From the NCBI GenBank assembly GCA_006226595.1, contig SBGP01000106.1, positions 219,163 to 283,162 on the forward strand: a DNA stretch of 64,000 nucleotides. The letters run 5' to 3'. Below, one piece after another: positions 27,095 through 35,211 of the stretch. Each line of letters begins with the position of its first letter. Position 1 is the stretch's first letter. The position numbers and the translations under genes were made by a program. Under the pieces are notes generated by a model. It had not been told where the DNA came from. It did no database searches and saw only the letters and a list, made by a program, of their open reading frames with translations. The stretch is from Deltaproteobacteria bacterium. Lineage in GTDB: Bacteria; Myxococcota_A; UBA796; GCA-2862545.

Positions 27095-27439
27095 CTACAT
27101 CACCCGCAGATCGGTCACGCTCACCGCCTCGCCCGCCACCGCGAGCTTCAGGGTCAGGTCGCTCTCCCCCTCTTCCTGGGTCCACAGGGTGACGTCGACC
27201 AGCGCCTCTCCGGGCCTTCCGCGTATCGGGTAGACGTCGACGAGCCGGCGCCCGTCTTCGGGCAGCGGACACAGGGTGCGCCCGTACTCGCGGACCGCGC
27301 GCTGCAGCGCCTCCGCGGTGAGTCGCCCACTGCGACCGTCCGCCTCGATGGCGGCAAAGCGCCCGTCCGCGAGGTCCGCGACAAGCCGGCGCACGGCCGC
27401 CCACAGCGCGTCGCTGGGCGGTTCCTCGTCTGTTTGCAT
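27095..27439 (-). CDS. Small acidic cytoplasmic protein (DUF7668-like)
   Basis: 114 residues, no signal peptide. The end LVDVTLWTQEEGESDLTLKL resembles a small family (as far as I recall, DUF7668) with a conserved LWT.EEG.SDLTL motif; the front is helical (ALWAAVRRLVADLADGRFAA). Function unknown. It stands alone between two divergent or convergent units. The family name is from memory and should be treated as tentative. Confidence 0.55.
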   Translation of the reverse strand: MQTDEEPPSDALWAAVRRLVADLADGRFAAIEADGRSGRLTAEALQRAVREYGRTLCPLPEDGRRLVDVYPIRGRPGEALVDVTLWTQEEGESDLTLKLAVAGEAVSVTDLRVM

Positions 27440-27486
27440 CTCGGCTCCGCGTGGTGGGTTACCGGCGCGCTGCGGGCACCCCGCGA

Positions 27487-27882
27487 ATGAGGTTCTTCAT
27501 GTGGTTCGTACTGTTCATGATCGCTTGTGGCCCGGAGACCGACACGGTCGAGCCCCCGGCGCCCACCGAGCCCGCGCCCGCCGAGGCTCCCGCCGAGCCC
27601 GCGCCCACCGAGGCTCCCGAGGCCGCCGCGGCCTGCGCCGACGGCCTCAAGGCCTTCCCGTTCACCGCGCTCGAGGCCCCCGGCGTCGCCTTCGTGAAGG
27701 CGGACCTGGACGTGATGCTGCTCTGCCAGATGGGCGACGAGGCGCCGCGTCCGTCCGGTGTGGATCGGGCCCGCGTGCTCACCGCCGCTCCCCCGGAGAT
27801 GTCCGTGTGCGTCGACGATGCGCAGGCCAAGGCCCTGGCGAGCTGCGACCAGATCGCGGTGCTCATCGCTCCGAACCCCTGA
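27487..27882 (+). CDS. Small lipoprotein with Pro-Ala-Glu linker
   Basis: 131 residues: signal peptide MRFFMWFVLFMIAC with a lipobox, then a low-complexity Pro/Ala/Glu/Thr linker (EPPAPTEPAPAEAPAEPAPT) and an 80-residue globular end with four cysteines (ACADGL, LLCQMG, SVCVDD, ASCDQI). An ATG twelve codons upstream would bury the signal peptide, so I start at 27487. It converges with the next gene only seven bases away. Function unknown. Confidence 0.6.
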   Translation: MRFFMWFVLFMIACGPETDTVEPPAPTEPAPAEAPAEPAPTEAPEAAAACADGLKAFPFTALEAPGVAFVKADLDVMLLCQMGDEAPRPSGVDRARVLTAAPPEMSVCVDDAQAKALASCDQIAVLIAPNP

Positions 27883-27889
27883 CGCGCGT

Positions 27890-29641
27890 CTACTGCGCGG
27901 AGACCCGGTTCTCCGGAGTATCCGCCAGGTCGAGCCCCGTCCGCGACAGCGTGGAGAGCGTGCGGATGGTGTGCTCGCCGAGCCGCACCGCGGCCTCGCT
28001 GTCGGCGTCGAGCCCGGCGGTGGTCGGGCTGTTTCCGGTGCGGCTCACGTAGGACATGCTCGCCAGACCCGCCTGAACGGCCGAGGTCGCGTGCACGCCG
28101 TCGCTGAGCATCGGCCCGCCCGTCTCGAGCTTGTACTTCGCGAAGTTCAGGTGCTGCGGCAGCCAGGCCATGTCGCGCCACCCCGCGTTCGCGCTGGCGT
28201 TGTAGGAGCGGTCCACGAGGTCGTCCATCGCCTCGATGCCGTCGTTCGGGGTCGAGTCCCAGTGGCGGTCGTACAGCTGGGCCTGGAACCACGGTGAGCT
28301 GCCCGCCGTGCGAAGGTCCGCGGCCGTCACGTCATAGGCGCGCGCGTACAGCGACTGGTAGGTGTCGGCCTGCATGTACGGGGCGGCAAGATCGACGCAG
28401 GCCTGGGTCACGACCTGCGTGCAGCTGATGTCCGTGCCCACGGCGGTGAGGCCTTCGCGGGCGAGCAGCGCGAGCATGGCAGTGCGATAGCCGCGCTCGG
28501 AGCTCGTACCGCTGATCATGAACCGGTACGCATCCGGCTCTTTGCTCGGCTGGATGACCACGCGGCCCTGGCGAGGGCCGGTGTAGTGCACCTCGGTGAG
28601 GTCGTTGACGTACTGGTCGTACACGGCGGTCGCATAGGTCTGGGCCGTGGCATCGGTGGGCCAGGTGCTGCGCGCGCTCACGTCGAGTCCGGTGAGGGCG
28701 GTGTACACGCTGGCGGCCGACAGCCGGGGTCGCTGGCTCGACCCGACCTCGAGCTCGCCGGAGACCACCCCGGCGGGAGCGGGGATGCTGCCCGTGCCGA
28801 TCGCCGTGCGCCAGAACAGGTCCTCGGCCGAGGCTCGGGTGCGGTCGCTCTCGCTTCGAACGCCGCAGTCGGTGCAGTCGGTGCCGAGGTCGCAGGTGGG
28901 GTTGGCGATCTCGGGTCCGGCGTCCTCGCACCGCCCGTTCGACGGCCACTCGCAGGTGTCGCTGCACAGACTGCCGGCATCGGGGACGGGCGAGCTGCGC
29001 ACGGCCTGCAGGAGGACCGGGGTCGCAGCTTGGGACCGGGCCTCGTCGGCGAGGGCGAGCACGCTCGCAAAGTGGATCTCCGGGGCTCCGAGCTCGGCCC
29101 AGTACACGTCGGCGAGCACGACGTAGTCCCAGCCCTCGGCCAGCTCCGCCATGCGGGCCTCGCGACCGGTCCACGCGAAGGCGTGGTGGCTCAGCGCCTG
29201 GTCGTCGATGACCGTGCCGCGGGCCTCCACGGTCGAGAAGCGCCCGAGATCGGCCAGGTTCTCCTGGAGGATGCTCGCGATCGTCGCGGGAGCGGCCCAC
29301 TGGTTGCCGAGCACGAGGATGCGCAGCGGACCGCTCGCGGGCAGCGCGGGGTCCGGGTCGCTCGGCAGGCTGTAGCCGGCGAAGCCGCCCGGATCGGTGT
29401 CGGTGTCCGTATCGGTGTCGGTGTCGGTGTCGGTGTCCGTATCGGTGTCGGTGTCGGCATCCGTGTCGGCATCCGCGTCCGTGTCGGCATCTGCGTCCGT
29501 GTCGGCATCCGCGTCCGTATCCGTATCCGTATCCGTGTCCGTCTCCGAGGCGCTGTCCGGCTCGTCAGCCGGCGCCTCCGGCTCGCAGGCCCCGAGCAGG
29601 GCGAGGAGGAGGAGGGCGTTCACAGGGCGAGGCGCGTGCAT
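27890..29641 (-). CDS. SGNH-hydrolase-like lipoprotein lacking the serine
   Basis: 583-residue predicted lipoprotein: MHAPRPVNALLLLALLGAC, then an acidic (DT)/(DA) linker of about 60 residues. The globular part starts with an SGNH/GDSL-like strand ILVLGNQW, where the nucleophile serine of the usual GNS/GDS is Gln. Near the C-terminus SDGVHAT matches the DxxH block of the same fold. Inserted after the first 150 residues is a cysteine cluster CSDTC...GRCEDAG...CDLGTDCTDCG, known from Myxococcota surface proteins. So this is probably an inactive esterase fold kept for binding, unless another residue replaces the serine. It faces outward; the ligand is unknown. Confidence 0.7.
   Translation of the reverse strand: MHAPRPVNALLLLALLGACEPEAPADEPDSASETDTDTDTDTDADADTDADADTDADADTDADTDTDTDTDTDTDTDTDTDTDPGGFAGYSLPSDPDPALPASGPLRILVLGNQWAAPATIASILQENLADLGRFSTVEARGTVIDDQALSHHAFAWTGREARMAELAEGWDYVVLADVYWAELGAPEIHFASVLALADEARSQAATPVLLQAVRSSPVPDAGSLCSDTCEWPSNGRCEDAGPEIANPTCDLGTDCTDCGVRSESDRTRASAEDLFWRTAIGTGSIPAPAGVVSGELEVGSSQRPRLSAASVYTALTGLDVSARSTWPTDATAQTYATAVYDQYVNDLTEVHYTGPRQGRVVIQPSKEPDAYRFMISGTSSERGYRTAMLALLAREGLTAVGTDISCTQVVTQACVDLAAPYMQADTYQSLYARAYDVTAADLRTAGSSPWFQAQLYDRHWDSTPNDGIEAMDDLVDRSYNASANAGWRDMAWLPQHLNFAKYKLETGGPMLSDGVHATSAVQAGLASMSYVSRTGNSPTTAGLDADSEAAVRLGEHTIRTLSTLSRTGLDLADTPENRVSAQ
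29394..29552 (-). repeat. Hexanucleotide repeat encoding Asp-Thr/Asp-Ala linker
   Basis: About 26 six-base units of GAC/GAT alternating with ACC/ACG/GCC encode (DT)n and (DADADT)n in the 27890-29641 lipoprotein. Units are in frame, so slippage would only change linker length. The DADADT period also appears in the 57683-58510 gene. Confidence 0.85.
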
Positions 29642-29737
29642 GTACCGGCTCCAGCCAGTCGGCGTCGCCGACGCGGCACGCTAGCACCCCTGGTCGGCCA
29701 GAAGCGTCGTTTCACCGACACTTGCCCTGGAGGCCCG

Positions 29738-30040
29738 CTAGTCGCCGACCATCTCGAGCACGTACTCCGCCACTTCCCTGGCCTCCTCGGGGTCGAGGCG
29801 GATCGGGTCCATGAACCCGCTGCCGTAGAGCACGACCTCGGCCACGTCGTCGACTGACATGTCCGCGGTGCGCTCGCGAAGATCGGGGCCGAGGTTCGTT
29901 CCGCGACCGTCGTCCGCATGGCAGTAGGAGCAAGCCCGCGCGTACACGTCGGCGGGCGTCTCCGGCGCCTCGAACGCCGTGTCCATCGGCTCCTCGCTCG
30001 CGCAGGCGACGAGGAGCAGAGCGAGCAGCGCGCGGGTCAT
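29738..30040 (-). CDS. Small c-type cytochrome lipoprotein
   Basis: 100 residues: signal peptide MTRALLALLLVAC with the lipobox cysteine, a short acidic linker, then one cytochrome-c fold with haem site CSYCH (CxxCH) and a likely axial Met in GSGFMDPIRL. It would be anchored to a membrane in the cell envelope and carry electrons. Its ATG overlaps the stop of the upstream gene (ATGA), which encodes another lipoprotein with a CxxCH motif, so the two are probably partners. Confidence 0.8.
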   Translation of the reverse strand: MTRALLALLLVACASEEPMDTAFEAPETPADVYARACSYCHADDGRGTNLGPDLRERTADMSVDDVAEVVLYGSGFMDPIRLDPEEAREVAEYVLEMVGD

Positions 30041-31401
30041 GGGGCCACGAACAGGCAGCGGGTGAGCGGCTGATACACGTCCGCGAGCACGTACAGGTAG
30101 TAGGTCTCGCCGCGGGTCAGCGTCGGAGCCGAGCCCTGCTCGGGATAGGCCTGGCGCGCTCCGCTCGGCACGGTGCCGTAGCGTGCGCCGGTGGCCAGGG
30201 GCTCCGCGTCGTAGGCCACGTCGAGCCGCCACAGCGTGCCCTCCGGAAGGTCGAGGTTCGGCGGCACGCCGGGAGCGCTGGCGGAGGGGTCGAGCACGTA
30301 GATGTAGCGGGCATCGCCACCGCGCCACGTCAGCGTGCCGTCGGCGTTCACACCTTCTCCCGACGCGCATGCGGAGGGCTCGTACTGCAGCTGGTCGTAC
30401 AGCGGACCGCCGAACGGCGTGGCCGTCGTGAAGTCGGCTTCCGTCAGGCCGCGGCGCGACAGCTCACCCTCGAAGAACGCCTTCATGCGCGCCGGATCGG
30501 TGCTCGGCGCCCCGGTCGCTTCGCGGGCGAACCCGTTGTTGTCGTCCGGGTGGAAGGCGCCAAAGGCGGTGGAGTCGATCCACCCGGCGATCATCGCCAT
30601 GCCGTCGTCGTCGAGCGTGTCCGTCCAGATCGGCTCCGCCTCGAGGTACCAGCCGGACGGCTCGCCGTTCGGGCTCTCGGCGGTGCTGTGGCAGCACACG
30701 CAGGCCGAGGCCTCGACCTGGGAGGTCACCCAGTCGTACTCGGCCATCCACGCGCTGTCGGACAGGCGCGGGTCGTTGCTGTTCGTCGTGTTCTCGACGG
30801 CGGCGGGGAAGTAGGGCCGCTGGGTGCGGACCACGTCGCAGTCGGCGTAGTCCGCGTAGTAGCGACCTTCCTCGGTGGATGCGGAGATGGCCTGCCACGT
30901 GCACACCTGGCCGTTCGGGCCGGCGCCGGCGGGCTCGTTGGGAAGCGGATCGACGCACACCTGCTCGAATGGGCGGAACACGCTCGAGCTCGGCACCACC
31001 GTGCCGTTGTCGTCGCACAGCTCGCTCGCGGTGAACTCGCCACCGGCGAAGCCGCAGCCCAGGCTGAGCCCGTCGCAGGAGTCGCCGGCCACGCCCGGGA
31101 ACACCAGTGACGCGTGCTCCTCGCCGTCCTCGTCGATCACGCACTCGCCGAGGATGCTGCTGCGGTCGCAAGCGACATCCACCTCGAGCAGCCCTGGGTC
31201 CGCGCCGGGCATGGGGGCGTCGCAGTCGCTCTGCATCGCCTCCGCCGTCCACGCCGACCCGACGTACTCCTTGCACTCGTCCGCGTCCGAGAACGAGTTC
31301 ACGTACAGGCAACGTCCGAGCGCACTGGGGCCCGAGTCTTCGACTTCGGGTTCGGCGGTGCCACAGGCGAGCAGGAGCAGCAGGGGAGCAAGGCGGTACA
31401 T
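30037..31401 (-). CDS. Cys-rich lipoprotein with one CxxCH haem motif
   Basis: 454-residue predicted lipoprotein: MYRLAPLLLLLAC signal, then a region with about ten cysteines (CLYVNSF, DECKEYV, GECVIDE) likely in disulfides. A single CVCCH haem-binding motif follows near residue 245 (EASACVCCHSTAESPNGEPS). The last 130 residues are a beta-rich domain (LWRLDVAYDAEPLATG, ETYYLYVLADV). GGAGGA precedes the ATG. Coupled to a cytochrome c lipoprotein gene by a 4-base overlap. It resembles myxobacterial proteins with isolated haem sites; the electron partner and substrate are unknown. Confidence 0.7.
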   Translation of the reverse strand: MYRLAPLLLLLACGTAEPEVEDSGPSALGRCLYVNSFSDADECKEYVGSAWTAEAMQSDCDAPMPGADPGLLEVDVACDRSSILGECVIDEDGEEHASLVFPGVAGDSCDGLSLGCGFAGGEFTASELCDDNGTVVPSSSVFRPFEQVCVDPLPNEPAGAGPNGQVCTWQAISASTEEGRYYADYADCDVVRTQRPYFPAAVENTTNSNDPRLSDSAWMAEYDWVTSQVEASACVCCHSTAESPNGEPSGWYLEAEPIWTDTLDDDGMAMIAGWIDSTAFGAFHPDDNNGFAREATGAPSTDPARMKAFFEGELSRRGLTEADFTTATPFGGPLYDQLQYEPSACASGEGVNADGTLTWRGGDARYIYVLDPSASAPGVPPNLDLPEGTLWRLDVAYDAEPLATGARYGTVPSGARQAYPEQGSAPTLTRGETYYLYVLADVYQPLTRCLFVAP

Positions 31402-31576
31402 GGATCCTCCGACGACGGTCCATCCGTATGCACCCAGTTTGCACATGGTTGTGCGAGATCTTGTGTAGGGTTTTGTCACGGTGAGCGCAGACCCGCTCCA
31501 GGAGCGCGTCCTCCCAGGAATTAAACCCTATGCAAAACCTGGTGCATCGGGGTAGGGATCGCGGGGAGGAGGTCTC

Positions 31577-32227
31577 ATGAAGGTCGCGGTGGTCGGAGCG
31601 AGTGGCGGCGTCGGCCGTGAGCTGGTCGTGCAGGCGGTGGCGGCCGGCCACGAGGTGGTCGCCATCGGGCGGCAGACCTCGGACCTCGCGCATGCACCCG
31701 CGGATGGTGTGCGCCGCGGGGACGTCGACGACGAGGCCTTCCTCACCCACGCGTTCAGCGGGGTGGACGTCGTGCTCGTCGCCATCGGGCTCAAGCTCTC
31801 CGGACTCGCGCCGTGGGCGCGGGTCGAGGATCGGACCCTGCTTCGTCGCGCTGGACCGGCGATCGCGCGGGCCGCCGAGGCCGCCGGCGTCTCCCGTGTC
31901 ATCGCCGTCTCCGCGGGTGGGGCGGGCGACAGCTACGGCGCGATGCCGCTGTTCTTCAAGGCGTTCATCGCGATGACCGCGATGCGCGTGGCCTACCAGG
32001 AGCTCGACCGGTTCGAGGAAGCGCTGTTCGCAGGCGCCGTCGACACGCTGTGCGTGCGTCCGACGGGGCTCACCGATGCACCGGCCACCGGGGAGGTCGT
32101 CGTGGCCGAGCGCCTCGTCGGCCAGGCACAGATCTCGCGCGCAGACGTCGCGGGGTTCATGCTCACGCACCTCGAGGGTCCGCTGCCCTCGCGGGGACCC
32201 GTGATCACCGTCACCGGCGCCGGCTGA
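31577..32227 (+). CDS. NAD(P)-binding atypical SDR protein
   Basis: 216 residues with the extended/atypical SDR N-terminus VAVVGASGGVGRELVVQAVA (GxxGxxG), a DVDD adenine-pocket strand and a serine in VIAVSAGGAG, but no YxxxK pair in the usual place; YQELDRFEEAL occupies that position. This is the NmrA/YwnB-like, SDR_a5 pattern of flavin or NADPH sensors and reductases. GGAGG lies seven bases before the ATG. Substrate unknown; it converges with the receiver-like gene three bases away. Confidence 0.75.
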   Translation: MKVAVVGASGGVGRELVVQAVAAGHEVVAIGRQTSDLAHAPADGVRRGDVDDEAFLTHAFSGVDVVLVAIGLKLSGLAPWARVEDRTLLRRAGPAIARAAEAAGVSRVIAVSAGGAGDSYGAMPLFFKAFIAMTAMRVAYQELDRFEEALFAGAVDTLCVRPTGLTDAPATGEVVVAERLVGQAQISRADVAGFMLTHLEGPLPSRGPVITVTGAG

Positions 32228-32230
32228 GGA

Positions 32231-32593
32231 TCAGCTCGCCTCGGCGTGCTCACGCACGGCCTTGAGCAGCGGACGCACGCGCAGCGGTAGCGTGAGGATA
32301 CGCGTGGGTACGTCGACGACGATGGTGCGACACGGCAGCGGACGGGTCAGGTCCTCGATGAGCACGACGGAGGCGAGGAGCGGCTGCTCGGCGAGCTCGC
32401 ACCCGAGCGACTCCGCCTCTTCGAGCGAGAAGCTCGGCCCGAGGATGAGGGTGAACCGCTCAGTGTGCTTCTCGAGCGCTTCCGCGACCGCATCACGGCT
32501 GTTGACGAGCGACACCTCGACACCCGAGCGCGACAGTGCGAGCGCGACGACATCCTGCGCAGTCGGACTGCGCGTCCACACGAGGACCGTCAC
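32231..32593 (-). CDS. Degenerate receiver-domain protein
   Basis: 120 residues starting at a GTG that overlaps the stop of the histidine-kinase gene (GTGA). The pattern is that of a CheY-like fold (VTVLVWTRSPTAQDVVALAL, then FTLILGPSFSLEEAESLG, VVLIEDL, TRILTLPLRVRPLLKAV). The acidic pocket and the phosphoacceptor aspartate are missing: the strand that should end in Asp reads LILGPS. It may be a pseudo-receiver that binds the kinase without being phosphorylated. Without the context it would be called hypothetical. Confidence 0.6.
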   Translation of the reverse strand: MTVLVWTRSPTAQDVVALALSRSGVEVSLVNSRDAVAEALEKHTERFTLILGPSFSLEEAESLGCELAEQPLLASVVLIEDLTRPLPCRTIVVDVPTRILTLPLRVRPLLKAVREHAEAS

Positions 32594-33633
32594 TTTGCCG
32601 CCCTCGCACCCGCATCCGCGTGGCGCTCTCCCGGCCAGTGGAACCAGGCGACGAACGTGTCGTCCACCACGTTCACGCCGAGCAACTGGTCCGCCAGGGC
32701 CTGATCGAGGCTCTCGCGCGCGTAGCCGTGGGTGACGAAGTCGCCGCACACGCGCAGCCCGATGCCGTGCCCGCCGGTGGTGAAGCCGCCCTTGTACAGC
32801 TGCGACAGGTCGTCTCCGAAGGCCTCGGCCAGTGCCTGGCGCTGGGCGTCCGTGATCTTGTTCATCACTGCGAAGCGCAGGTGCGTGGAGGCCGCGTCGT
32901 CCACGGGCACGATCGCGATGTCCACCTGGCCGTCCGCGGCGTGCTGGGAGGCGTTGTTGACCAGGTTGTAGATCACGCGGTCGAGGGCCGAGAACTCCAT
33001 GCACCGCTGGCTGACGGCGCCATGGAAGTCGCAGTGGAAGCGCACCTTCGCGGTGCCACGGCCGCCGGCGTAGGTCACGTTCGTCCACTTCTCGCGGAGC
33101 AGGTCGATCGAGTGCGCGCGCTCCTCGAGGTCGGCCTCGTAGCGGGCCCGGTCGAGGTCCTGGATCGCATTGCGCATCATCTTCAGGTGGTCGCGGGCGA
33201 GGATGAACACCCGCTGGACGTCCTCGGGGATGGCGTCGTCCTCGAGAGCCATGTCGAGATGCATGATCAGCGCCATCAGCGAGCCGCCGCGCACGTCGTG
33301 CAGGGAGCGCTTCACGTCGAGGGAGATGTGATCGGCGTGCAGTGCGGCGCCGAGGGTGCTCACACGGTCGACGAGGGTGTCGAAGGCGTCGGTGTCCGCC
33401 AGGTCCTTGAGGGCCTGTACGCCACCGTCGTCGGCATTCAGGTTGCGCTCCGTCTCGCGGTACACGTCGAGGAGGAAGCCGTAGAGCTCGCGGACGATGG
33501 AGCGGTCGGACACCCCGAGGCTGTTCATCGAGATGGTGACGCTGTCTCCGTAGTAGGCCTCTTCCGAGAGGCGGGAGATATCGGTCGGAGCGATGGAACG
33601 AAGGCGTTCGGGCGTGAGGGGCGCGGTGTGCAT
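32590..33633 (-). CDS. Cytoplasmic histidine kinase
   Basis: 347 residues, no membrane segment. The dimerisation helix has a phosphoacceptor His112 in LHDVRGGSLMAL. The ATPase domain has an N box (VIYNLVNNASQHA, Asn226/227), a later linker and a G2 box TTGGHGIGLRVCGDF. The N-terminal 95 residues are helical with no recognised sensor domain. GGAGAG precedes the ATG at 33633. It overlaps a degenerate receiver gene downstream; no normal response regulator is adjacent, so the target must be elsewhere or the pair works by binding. Confidence 0.8.
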   Translation of the reverse strand: MHTAPLTPERLRSIAPTDISRLSEEAYYGDSVTISMNSLGVSDRSIVRELYGFLLDVYRETERNLNADDGGVQALKDLADTDAFDTLVDRVSTLGAALHADHISLDVKRSLHDVRGGSLMALIMHLDMALEDDAIPEDVQRVFILARDHLKMMRNAIQDLDRARYEADLEERAHSIDLLREKWTNVTYAGGRGTAKVRFHCDFHGAVSQRCMEFSALDRVIYNLVNNASQHAADGQVDIAIVPVDDAASTHLRFAVMNKITDAQRQALAEAFGDDLSQLYKGGFTTGGHGIGLRVCGDFVTHGYARESLDQALADQLLGVNVVDDTFVAWFHWPGERHADAGARAAK

Positions 33634-33869
33634 GTGCTCTCCATTAGGCGTTCAAAGTCTATTCAAAAACCGATTTGACCCTCGTCATTGTTGGTCATGG
33701 CGAGTCAATCTCGCTGAAATGGCGATGGTTGATGCGCCATCATGCGCGTGTTGCCGGGGAGAACCGCCCTTTTGGCGAGCCCTGCATGCGTCGTCTTCAG
33801 AAAGAATGCATATCGTGCTTGCCGGCTCTGGAGTGCACAGATATCAGTCGCTCCTCTTCAGGAGTTCCC

Positions 33870-34337
33870 ATGCTTTCGATGCTGATGATGATGATGGGCC
33901 TCGCGCAGGCCGCCGACCTCCACGACTACGCCGAGCACCTGTACACGGTGGGCCCGGAGGGTCTCGAGCTTCAGGCCGACGAGCTCGCGCCCAACCTCGC
34001 GCTCGTGTTCGACAACGGCAAGATCGCGGACCCGTACTTCGTCGCCGTCGACCTCTCCGGTCTCGACCAGGTCGAGAAGTTGGTGATCACCCCGTCTCGC
34101 GCCGGCGTGTGGCTCGACCTCGAGCCGCGCATCGACCAGACCACCCCGCTGCGGATCGACACCAGCACGCCGCTCCTCGGCATCACTGCGCTCGAGCCCC
34201 TGGCGATCGACAAGAGCACGCCGCTGCTCACCGTGTACGACGCCGCCCACGAGGATGCCTCGCTCGTCGTCGAGGGCGAGTGGCAGGTGCTCGTCGAGCC
34301 CTCGATGCTCGGCGTCTACTCCGAGTCCGGCCTGTAG
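33870..34337 (+). CDS. Small exported protein
   Basis: 155 residues: signal peptide MLSMLMMMMGLAQAAD, then a compact beta-rich domain without cysteines. A degenerate internal repeat is visible: QTTPLRIDTSTPLLGI and DKSTPLLTVY. AGGAG is about nine bases before the ATG. The frame is open further upstream, but without a signal or ribosome site. It diverges from the histidine-kinase gene across a 236-base, comparatively AT-rich gap with direct TTCAAA repeats (33654-33670), which may serve both promoters. Function unknown. Confidence 0.65.
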   Translation: MLSMLMMMMGLAQAADLHDYAEHLYTVGPEGLELQADELAPNLALVFDNGKIADPYFVAVDLSGLDQVEKLVITPSRAGVWLDLEPRIDQTTPLRIDTSTPLLGITALEPLAIDKSTPLLTVYDAAHEDASLVVEGEWQVLVEPSMLGVYSESGL

Positions 34338-34349
34338 AACGGTCTCGTT

Positions 34350-34407
34350 CCCGCACCTCGTGGCGCGCATTGAATGAATTGTGTGCGTTTGGCGCCCGAG
34401 GTGCGGG
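34350..34407. terminator. Inverted repeat between convergent genes
   Basis: CCCGCACCTCG (34350-34360) and CGAGGTGCGGG (34397-34407) are perfect 11-base complements across a 36-base loop. It lies between the end of the small exported protein gene and the end of the MBL hydrolase gene, so a shared terminator is the simplest reading. The loop is long for an intrinsic terminator. Confidence 0.6.
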
Positions 34408-34414
34408 GGCGGGG

Positions 34415-35176
34415 CTACATCGCGCTGAGGGCGGCCACGCCCTCGGCCGGTCCCGTGTGCGCGGGCGCAAGCCAGGTCACCTCGAGGTCAGCGACCTTCG
34501 TGGCCAGTGCTTGCATCGACGCCAGGTTCTCGTCCTGGTCGTCGGTGAAGATCCACGGTGCGACGACGAGCTCGCCGCCCTCCTTGTAGGTGCCGTTGTC
34601 GCCGAGGAACAGCACCCCATGGGCGAGGTAGGCCGCGCTGTCCGCGGTGTGACCCGGCACCGCGAAGCCGACGAAGGTGGTGTCGCCGAGGGTGAACGCC
34701 TCGCCGTCGGTGATGGTCGAGGACAGGTGCGCGCCGGTGTCCACCGCGCCCATCAGTGCGGGCAGCGGGCCTTCGTGCGCCGCCTGGCCGGTGAGCAGCG
34801 CCTCCGCCTCGGGGACGCCGAAGACTTCGGCATGGCCCAGCGCGGCGAGCCCGCCCACGTGGTCGCCGTGAGAGTGGGTGAGCAGCACGCTGTGGATGTC
34901 GGTGAGGGAGGCGCCGCGGGCCGCGAGGGCTGCGGTGAGCGCCTTCGCCTCGGGGTCCTGGCAGGCGTCGATCAGCGCGTATCCGCTTGTGGTGTCGACC
35001 AGGAAGCAGGCGACGTAGCCGTCGACCACGGTGATCACGCGGCCGTCCGCGTAGGTGCGCCCGTCCTCGAGCTCGGCGTTGCCCACGAACGCGCTGCCGA
35101 CCAGACACACGGGCAGCGCGACCAGGAGCGCCACCCCTCCGATGCCCGCGAGCACCAGGTTGCGCGCACGACTCAT
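34415..35176 (-). CDS. MBL-fold metallo-hydrolase, membrane anchored
   Basis: 253 residues. An N-terminal hydrophobic helix (NLVLAGIGGVALLVALPVCLVGS) likely anchors it with the enzyme outside the cytoplasm. The metallo-beta-lactamase fold is clear: first metal site HSHGDHVGG (from His101), VPGHTADSAAY, FLGDNGTYKEGG and a final APAHTGP. This is the glyoxalase II/lactonase-like branch; substrate unknown. GGAGG is four bases before the ATG. It follows a HesB-like selenoprotein gene by 35 bases on the same strand, so the two probably form an operon. Confidence 0.85.
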   Translation of the reverse strand: MSRARNLVLAGIGGVALLVALPVCLVGSAFVGNAELEDGRTYADGRVITVVDGYVACFLVDTTSGYALIDACQDPEAKALTAALAARGASLTDIHSVLLTHSHGDHVGGLAALGHAEVFGVPEAEALLTGQAAHEGPLPALMGAVDTGAHLSSTITDGEAFTLGDTTFVGFAVPGHTADSAAYLAHGVLFLGDNGTYKEGGELVVAPWIFTDDQDENLASMQALATKVADLEVTWLAPAHTGPAEGVAALSAM

Positions 35177-35211
35177 GAACCCTCCAGCACGGAGGTCCTA
35201 TCGCGGTGGAG

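Noticed and set aside
33634..33869. N-terminal extension of the small exported protein from an upstream ATG (33675)
   Set aside because: The extension would bury the signal peptide; the ATG at 33870 has its own AGGAG and a proper signal sequence.
34350..34407. Operator or riboswitch
   Set aside because: Position between two converging gene ends and the perfect arms fit a shared terminator better.
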